From Coprinellus micaceus (lineage: Eukaryota > Basidiomycota > Agaricomycetes > Agaricales > Psathyrellaceae): a stretch of 64,000 bases of DNA. Of this stretch, positions 57,195 to 64,000 are shown in pieces. Below the pieces are notes generated by a model that searched no databases, was not told the DNA's origin, and saw nothing but the letters and a program-made list of their open reading frames with translations. The stretch covers positions 2,356,001 through 2,420,000 of the forward strand of contig OX596342.1 in the NCBI GenBank assembly GCA_951394405.1. Reading direction: 5' to 3'. Every line of letters begins with the position of its first letter. Position 1 is the stretch's first letter. A program made the position numbers and the translations under genes.

Positions 57195-59224
57195 GCGTAC
57201 CCTCGAATCGACGTCGACTGAAGGACCGTTTACACACCTACTCAATCTCGCACTCTGTCCAATTCTCATCCCGGATCCAACTCCGTGCGTATCAGTTGCC
57301 CAAACCAGATCAGAATAGATGTATCAGTATCCACCTCAACCCAATTGCTCCATGTCCCGTTCACATCTCTCCCCTCGCTCGTTCATCATCTATGCCTTTA
57401 TCTACATATACAATCCCTCAACCTGCCCTGGGTCAAACCAACCGTTCCTGTGTCATTCCATGTACAACATCACCTTTCTTTTCGGTTATCTGGGCCCCAC
57501 TGTACGAAGGTAGCCTCTCCTCGGCTGAAATCACATCTGAACCAGTTGCTTTGTTTGAGGCTTGAAGCTACTTTACTTGAAAATTCGCCTCGCATGTTAG
57601 AATACGGCGCCACCAGGAACGATTGACAGGTACGCGCTCCTCGCCGTCCAAATTCCAACGCCCTGCACAGCCAGAGGACGGGTGGCCGGTTTTTGCACGT
57701 GAAGGGAATGATCAGGCAATGTGCTAATGGAGAGGACGTCAGTGAATTGGAATCGTTGCGTGTCGGTCGGTCGGCCAATTTGTCAGCCTGTCAGCGGGGG
57801 CCTGGTTAAGTTGTTAGGCTGCCTCATGCAGTTACGGGGCATCGCAAGGGCATCGGGTAAGGGGAACGGGGGGACAAGGGAGCCAAGGCCAGGGGTTGGG
57901 CGTGTGTGGGTGTGTTTGTGCACGCGATGATAGTGTCCGCCCGACTCGATCGCGTCGAACGCTGGTTCAGCTCGACTATACACCTTCAGTTTGGGTATGT
58001 ACAACATGCCTTAACCACTCGCAGTGTGTCACAACTGCACCTTCTCTCGGGCGATTAAACTTCAGGGAGCAAGTGAAGCGGATCGGCGTGATGCGCTTGA
58101 TGGCCAACCTGGAGGAGGGAGTCTCCTTCAGGATGTATATTCTAGATGCATCCGTTGGGGGTACCACAGTGTTTTCAGGGTCGGGAAGTGCGAATCATTA
58201 GCATACCACCCCCACCGCCCTCCACTCTGCTCAACGCACCTCTGTTGAAATCCCGCTTTCGGCTCTATGACAAACTTTGCTTGATATTCTTTCAACGCAC
58301 CATAGGACCTGGACCGCAGTCACATGAAGGGGCGAGAGTGCTTGTTACTGTGGCTACAACAAGGAAGGGGGGCCTACCAGCAAGGTGATCCTGAACATAC
58401 CGCACAGCTATACCTGATGACCATGGGGTCGTGGATAGAAGCCCATCAGAGATCGATGGCGCATTTGGCTGTCAACAGCATTGAACATAGACCTCCCCTC
58501 AAGGTAGCTGTGCCTACCGACCAACCAACAGAGGGACAATAAGGGGGAAAAGGGGAGACAGGCGACAGCGCGACACACGAACCTGACGACCCGACGGCCG
58601 GACAGCGTGACATGTGAGAGGCCGATTCCAATACAGTGACGTTCTGCTAATGGACGGGCACTTATTCTGCAGCAGTATCCCTTCCTGAGATAAATATCTC
58701 CTGACGCCGCACGCGCGTCATAGAATGAGTTTCGTGCGTGTCAGGGTCGTACAGCTATGGAACTGATGAGTCGTAGCTTGCTCTCCAGAGGCCAACTCCT
58801 GCGCTAGTCACACTCTCCGTCTCTTGTTATGATCAATACAGGTATATTCGCACAGGGCCGAAGCAGAGGAGACGTTCGGTGAAGACTGCACTATCGTTCG
58901 AAGATCGCAGAACGGTAACTGGGGCAGGGTACAGCAAGGAAGCTACGGAGTATCTCAAAACTGGCGGAAAGGTGTGGCATACGGCGGAGGGAGTAAAACG
59001 AGGGAAGGAGGGGGAGAACAGAGGCGGGATCGCTATGGCGCGGAAGCGGCGGTTTGAATAAAGATCGGAACGCGAAACGTTGAAGCTAACAAGAGGGGTT
59101 GAACCCTCATTAATGTACATATTGAGATGGGCGTTGAAGCCGATCAAGGGCGAGACCAGTCGGCGAACGCGTGTCGGTTAGGGGAGGGTATCGAGCGCCA
59201 TGACCAACAATCTTGCCGAGGGGT
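57195..59224. other. Gene-free interval between convergent Argonautes
   Basis: About 2 kb between two facing stops. Several open frames occur (57285-57626, 57721-57930, 58324-58542) but none has domain similarity or intron structure like its neighbours. Read-through of both genes would give overlapping antisense transcripts here. Confidence 0.45.
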
Positions 59225-62200
59225 TCACTTGAAAGTATGTCAGGATCACCACCCACTAGCCATGGCTCAACACTCACAGAGAAGTACATAGCCCGCTCAG
59301 CGTACCCAGAAAGCGGTTTGAAGTCCTCCCTGTACTTCTGCAACACAGCGTCGGGATCTTGGGATGACGCCTGGCTCGCGGTATCGGAGCGGAACGTGCC
59401 GTATTTGGACGGGTCGTAGCGGGTATGCGCACGACCACAGACGAGGTCGGCATAGTATACGGGTGCTGGAATGGATACAGAGCGTGTTGCGCGGGCATAG
59501 CTGTGGCACAGAGCGAAGGCGAGGGCTTGGAAGGCGTCGGCACTGCAAAAACATCAGATCTGCTTTTGACGATGTCATCAAGCGGAACGGTTTCAACGCT
59601 ACTTACTTAAACTTGTTATCCTGGGAGGTATAATGTTTTCGATATGAGCGTTATTTGGGGTCACACAAACTGTTACACGTACGTCGTATAAGACCGAGTA
59701 GTGGGAGGACCTGCTCGTCCCCAAGAGCCCGCCTTGGCTTTGGAGGTAGAAGTCGAACTCGAGAGGGTGTCCTATGCCTCGATCAACAACGAGCCCAGCG
59801 GGGGCGTTGCCGGTGCGATCTCGATCCTTTGGATTGACAGGGTTGAATCTGAGGTTGCAGTTCTCCGTAAATATAATTGTCTGGGCATGATTCCTTGACA
59901 TAACCCACCGAATGTGATGACGCTTGCCAACCACGATAAATGTGATCTGGCAGTCACCAAACCCTTTGTTCTTGAGAGCATCTAAGGTAAAGGTTTAGTC
60001 ACTTTGAAATATAAAGGAGAAGACAACGTGCCTTTGATAGCTTTCAACTCTTGTGCGATGACTTGCGAGAACTGGCCTTCGGAGACTCCATCTACGGGGA
60101 TAGTACTTGGTTAGGGCTCGGCATTTGCGGGCTGTCGCGAACCACTCGCCTCTGAAGAAGATCAATTTTCGCGGGGGGGCGGTGGTTTGCTCCTTGAACC
60201 TTCGAAATTCAGTATACTTGTCAAGGCATGACTGGTAGCGTGCGTGGGGATTAGATAGATCATCGAATTGATGCTTTGGCGATAGACGCACCTCGATCAT
60301 GTCCTTCAAGCTCCCAATGATCTCCTGTCGACCGGCTTGAACGGCGCTTGTAGCTGTGTACTTGACATACTGCTTGTCGACGCTGGAAACCACCGCGGCG
60401 GTGGAGGGTCGGCCTTCAGCTCCAGGGGAAGGATGAGCGACGTCCGCCCCTGCTCAAAGGTGAGTGTGCAAATCGGCGATTGACAGAGATATGAGCCGCT
60501 TACCGATGATAATGGTGGGATTGGCTGGGTCGGTTAGAGAGAGAGGGAGACTTGGGAGACAATTTATGCCGTTCAGCTTGACGTTGATCCTAAAACGCGT
60601 CGTCAATTAATAGACCCACCCGAACCAAGGAATTTTGCCATACTTCAGCAGAACATTCGCCCAAAACTGGGGCTTTGCCCCCTTGCATTTGAACGAGATG
60701 AGGCACTGGGTCGCAACGCCATACTCCACATCGCCGAAGCTGGAGAATCGTCAGGAACCGATGAAGCTCAGGCGAGGTTTCAGCTACTCACTACTTGACG
60801 GCAGTCCAGATTTCGTCTCCTCCGTTCGGCAGAATAACAATGATGAGGTCGAGCTTCGCGCCGTTCTTCTTCTGATAGTCGGATGCAAGATTCAGGAGTT
60901 GCTGGAGCCGAAATTAAGTGAGTCACGACGATAACGACAGAAGGGTGACATACCTGTCCGATGTCGTCTTGTCCATTCTGGTAAGTATATGAAGGTTGAT
61001 GTCCCCCGAAGGTAATCCCTGAATAGGTAGTGAAGTGAGTACCATGGCGAAGCCCTGGCCTAACTAATTGGGTCACGTACCCAAGTTCTTGGCTTCCGTT
61101 AACAGATCTTTCACCATTTGGGTACGGTTGTCGGGTATGAATCGTCCCTCGGTTTCATATATGACGACAGCCCAATGGTTGATAGACCTGCACGGCTGAA
61201 AAACCTTCTTCCGGGAAACGTTCCACGTTCCGTCTCGCGGCTTCTGCGATGAGACATTCAAATCCTGATCAGCGGGATAGTAAGGTATGGGGACTCACCA
61301 CAACATCATTGTTGGCATAGGTAATAGCGGGAGCCGGGATAACACGCCCTTCTACATGCATTAGCTTGCCTGCGGGAGCAGCGCTATTCACCGAGACCCC
61401 AAAAGAGTGAATATACTCCGACTGTCCGTGCTGGAGGTACTGGATGGCATTATGTTAATTCTCGAGCCCATGAAGACAAGGGAGCACTATATAGTTACCT
61501 CAACTCCCCGGCGGATCTCATCGAAGCGTTGTTGTGGCGTCATCTTGGAAAACTTGAGGACTTCATCCATCCTCCTCGGGGGGATAGCCTTCCGAATGAT
61601 CTGGCCAGGAGGGACGGTACAAAGTTCGAGGGGGATCAAGGCATTCTGCCCGATCTGGGACAGGTGAACGTTAACGCAAAGTATCTCAGTAAAGTAAGGG
61701 ACCGTCACTGACCTCTACACAGACAACTGAGGGGTACTGGAGCGGCTTCCCCAGCTTTGAGTTAAAGTATTGCTCGACACTTGTTTGTTTACCGTCGTTA
61801 TCGAAAAGGATCTCGGTAGCACCGTGGGGACTAAACCCACGGACAACCCGCAGTCGCTCACCGCCACCCTCAATAGTGACTCGAACACCCTTGAAGAACC
61901 GTGATAAAGTAAGGCGGGTCGCATCCTCCAGCCCCTGAGCAGGGGCAAGGAGCTTAGGATCCAGCTGCCCATGAATCCTGTATAGATCAGCAAGAACCTC
62001 GAGGCATAGTCCCATGAGCGGCCCAGCCTTGTACATGACGCCCGTCGTGATGTCGACATTCACGAAGGCCTTCTCGGGGCAAGGTCGGAACGATTGAAAG
62101 AGGCCTCTCCACAACTCGAAGCCTCCCCCAATATCCTTTCTACCCAGCTCAGGTATGAAGAACGATCGAGTGTCGCATACGAACGATAGGGCGGGCGCCT

Positions 62201-63157
62201 GACGAAGGGCGACGTTGCAGGCCTACGCGTGGAAGGGAGGTTTAGTTGGCCTTTGTGAGAGACTGCAGGGAGCTCACCGTGATCGCTGTGATAGCAGCAC
62301 TGTCGTGCGAGTGCTTCCCGTTGACGAAGCGTTGGAGCACCCTACTCATGGCGTCAGCATTTAGGGGAAATAGTCACGAACTGAAGAAAATCCTCACTCA
62401 GGGTTTATCGTAGCGACGTGCGTCAGCTTAACCCTGTATATATTCGGGGCGCTCGTCGGGTTGGTTCCACCACTAGCCTGTGCCAAAGGCACCTGAAACT
62501 GCAGAGTGGGGAGGTGCAATCAGCCTGGGCGGGAAAATGACTTGGGGTAGCACATACTTCTTGGGTATCCTCGGAGCTCAAGAGCAATTTCGAAGCGCAG
62601 AACAGGTTGCTGCGACCGTCGTAGGCGCCCTTCGTCGCAAACACTTCCGGGGCGACTTCGGCCTGCAACGCTTTCAAAATTTGCTGATTGACGCGTGCGG
62701 GAAGCTTCCCCGGGGTGACGACTAGAGCCAGCAGATGTTACTTTAGAGAAACCAAGTACCCTGAAAGGCGACATACCGACTGAAACCCAGAATTGGAACG
62801 CTGCCTCGTCAAATATGGCCCCACCAGATACGAGCGCTCACCGTCATAGTGATGAATTGGTGCCTCGGGGATGGTAGCTGTGAAGGCATTGACTTGAATG
62901 GGTATCTTCCTGCCTGCTTGGCCATACCCCTTTTTCTCATCGCGCCTGACGCCGATAGTCTTAATGGCGGACACTAGACGCACGGAAACCCAAGGATTGC
63001 GGTGATGAATTCAAACTCGAACAATATGAGGGTAAATAAGTATATTGTGGGGATACTCACCGAGAGAAACCTGGGGTATACCAACGGCGGTCCCACCTCG
63101 GCCAGAACCAAGGGGCCCTTTATTCTGAGGCCCCTTGGTGCCTCGCTTGGGTGGCAT
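59225..63157 (-). CDS. Argonaute 2 (RNA-silencing slicer)
   Basis: Second Argonaute, facing the first. The ATG at 63157 starts a short basic N-terminus ([20 protein letters not shown]). The N-domain has [19 protein letters not shown] and HHYDGE. The linker has [16 protein letters not shown]; then PAZ (about 61990-61500) and MID ([19 protein letters not shown], about 61200-61080). PIWI has [34 protein letters not shown] split by an intron that begins with GC at 60149, and YYADLVCGR. This again is a complete DEDD set. The last coding exon ends AMYFS, with TGA at 59225-59227 directly after a splice site, as in Argonaute 1. The N-terminal Gly/Arg tract of Argonaute 1 is absent. The closest relative in the window is Argonaute 1, but the two are clearly diverged. 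Confidence 0.9.
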
Positions 63158-64000
63158 CGTCTTTGGATTGGACAATGTGGTTTCGTTGAACAGTTATGGT
63201 AATGAGATTTGTGTGGGCAGGCGTTTGTCCGAACGTCTGTAGTGGTGGTGGGAGGAAGAGATGAATGCGGAGCCGCACGGCTTATATAGTCCAAAACTCG
63301 GCAATTGCCGAATTGTGATGACTCGAATATCATGATCATGCATGGCAACCTCCTCTGGAAAGCATGCGTCCTCAGTTGAAGGAGGGGTTCAAAGTTTCAA
63401 CGCCGCATCAGAGCCACAGAATAGCAACCTGCTTCAATGGCTCTGATCGGGAATAAACCCAGACCCGCCGTCGAACCGCTTGTGGCGTTAGGCGCCAGGA
63501 TAAAATAAGCGCCCGATAGTCGACCCATGGGGTTTACGCACAAGCCCTGAGTTGTAACGATCTGTCCACTTATTGAGTCGAGGATTGTATGGAACGCTCA
63601 ATTGGGTGCTTGACTCTTTGGGGAGGGAGAGGGGGGAGGACACACGATCGACGATACTGTCAAAGGGGTCGGTTAGGAGAGGGATTTCGCAAGGACCATC
63701 TCCTGGGTTTTCGAATATATTCACATGATCAGCTATGTAGCTCTTGTTTGTGAAGCGTCGGGTAATCGTAGATAGCCAGGTTGGAAGCTGCGGCATCGAC
63801 GGTGATATCCATTAGGTGATCATCAATGTTTCCGGTCGAGGTCGATGGCGTTGCCCGTACGGTAGATGGAGGCGACTTAGGTTATCATTTCTCGCTAGTA
63901 GCACGTTCGTGGAGCAGGTCCAAGTATTTGGCCCAGAAGTTCGGAGGGAACATTCAGGCGCATGAGCCTCCATGGCCAGTCATACATGTGCGAATCACCA
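63158..64000. other. Upstream of Argonaute 2, to window end
   Basis: Promoter side of Argonaute 2, with TAAGCGCCC at 63506-63514 about 350 bases upstream. Apart from the small open frame listed next, no gene was recognised up to the window edge. Confidence 0.4.
63488..63796 (-). CDS. Short open frame, hypothetical
   Basis: An ATG-led open frame of 102 codons on the minus strand, composition unremarkable (PQLPTWLSTITRRF, HVNIFENPGDGPCEIPLL, RLFYPGA end). No domain is recognised. The recurring GGGCGCTTA element lies inside its last codons, which argues that this may be promoter DNA of Argonaute 2, not a gene. Listed only because it is open, ATG-started and not a shadow of a known gene. Confidence 0.15.
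   Translation of the reverse strand: MPQLPTWLSTITRRFTNKSYIADHVNIFENPGDGPCEIPLLTDPFDSIVDRVSSPLSLPKESSTQLSVPYNPRLNKWTDRYNSGLVRKPHGSTIGRLFYPGA

Noticed and set aside
57285..58542. Plus-strand frames between the Argonautes
   Set aside because: No similarity, no consistent splice structure, and several rely on non-ATG starts.
1..64000. CRISPR, bacterial operon or phage-type features
   Set aside because: Spliced eukaryotic genes throughout and no direct-repeat array; such features are not expected or seen.

Overview
The window is nuclear DNA of a filamentous basidiomycete, most likely an Agaricomycete. Nearly every gene is split by short introns of about 45 to 70 bases with ordinary fungal splice sites. 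The gene content (an Agaricomycete-type P450, families of MYND/DUF4470 proteins, F-box proteins, a CE15-like protein and two Argonautes) fits that group. I do not name a genus. Gene models were built by eye from the open frames, splice signals and comparison between paralogues inside the window, so internal exon borders are approximate unless stated.

Layout, left to right. (1) 1-1865: 3' part of a cytochrome P450. (2) 2227-30318: ten copies (called A to J here) of one family carrying an N-terminal MYND zinc finger, a DUF4470 domain and a conserved C-terminal half. Copies A-D lie on the minus strand and E-J on the plus strand, so the array diverges from a single-copy VPS29 retromer gene at 12281-13014. 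The inner copies are a mirror-image duplication: C-D on the left matches F-E on the right, including non-coding DNA. The two inner members are damaged (D by an internal deletion and lost zinc ligands, E by a frameshift), while the outer members C and F look intact. (3) 30737-33127: a peroxisomal-type dienoyl-CoA isomerase converging on a CE15 glucuronoyl-esterase-like protein that has lost its catalytic Ser and His. (4) 33911-52397: three copies of a secreted two-domain protein, two F-box proteins and an OSH1-type oxysterol-binding protein. The pair secreted protein/F-box (divergent) lies on both sides of OSH1 in mirror orientation. (5) 53091-63157: two Argonaute genes facing each other tail to tail across 2 kb that shows no gene.

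The main theme is expansion by inverted duplication around single-copy housekeeping genes (VPS29, OSH1), with a third inverted paralogue pair (the Argonautes). A short element of the form GGGCGCTTAA recurs in many of the intergenic intervals. The DUF4470 array is the most unusual part. In animals and protists this domain belongs to DNAAF3, a factor for assembling ciliary dynein, yet these fungi have no cilia and here carry ten copies joined to a MYND finger.
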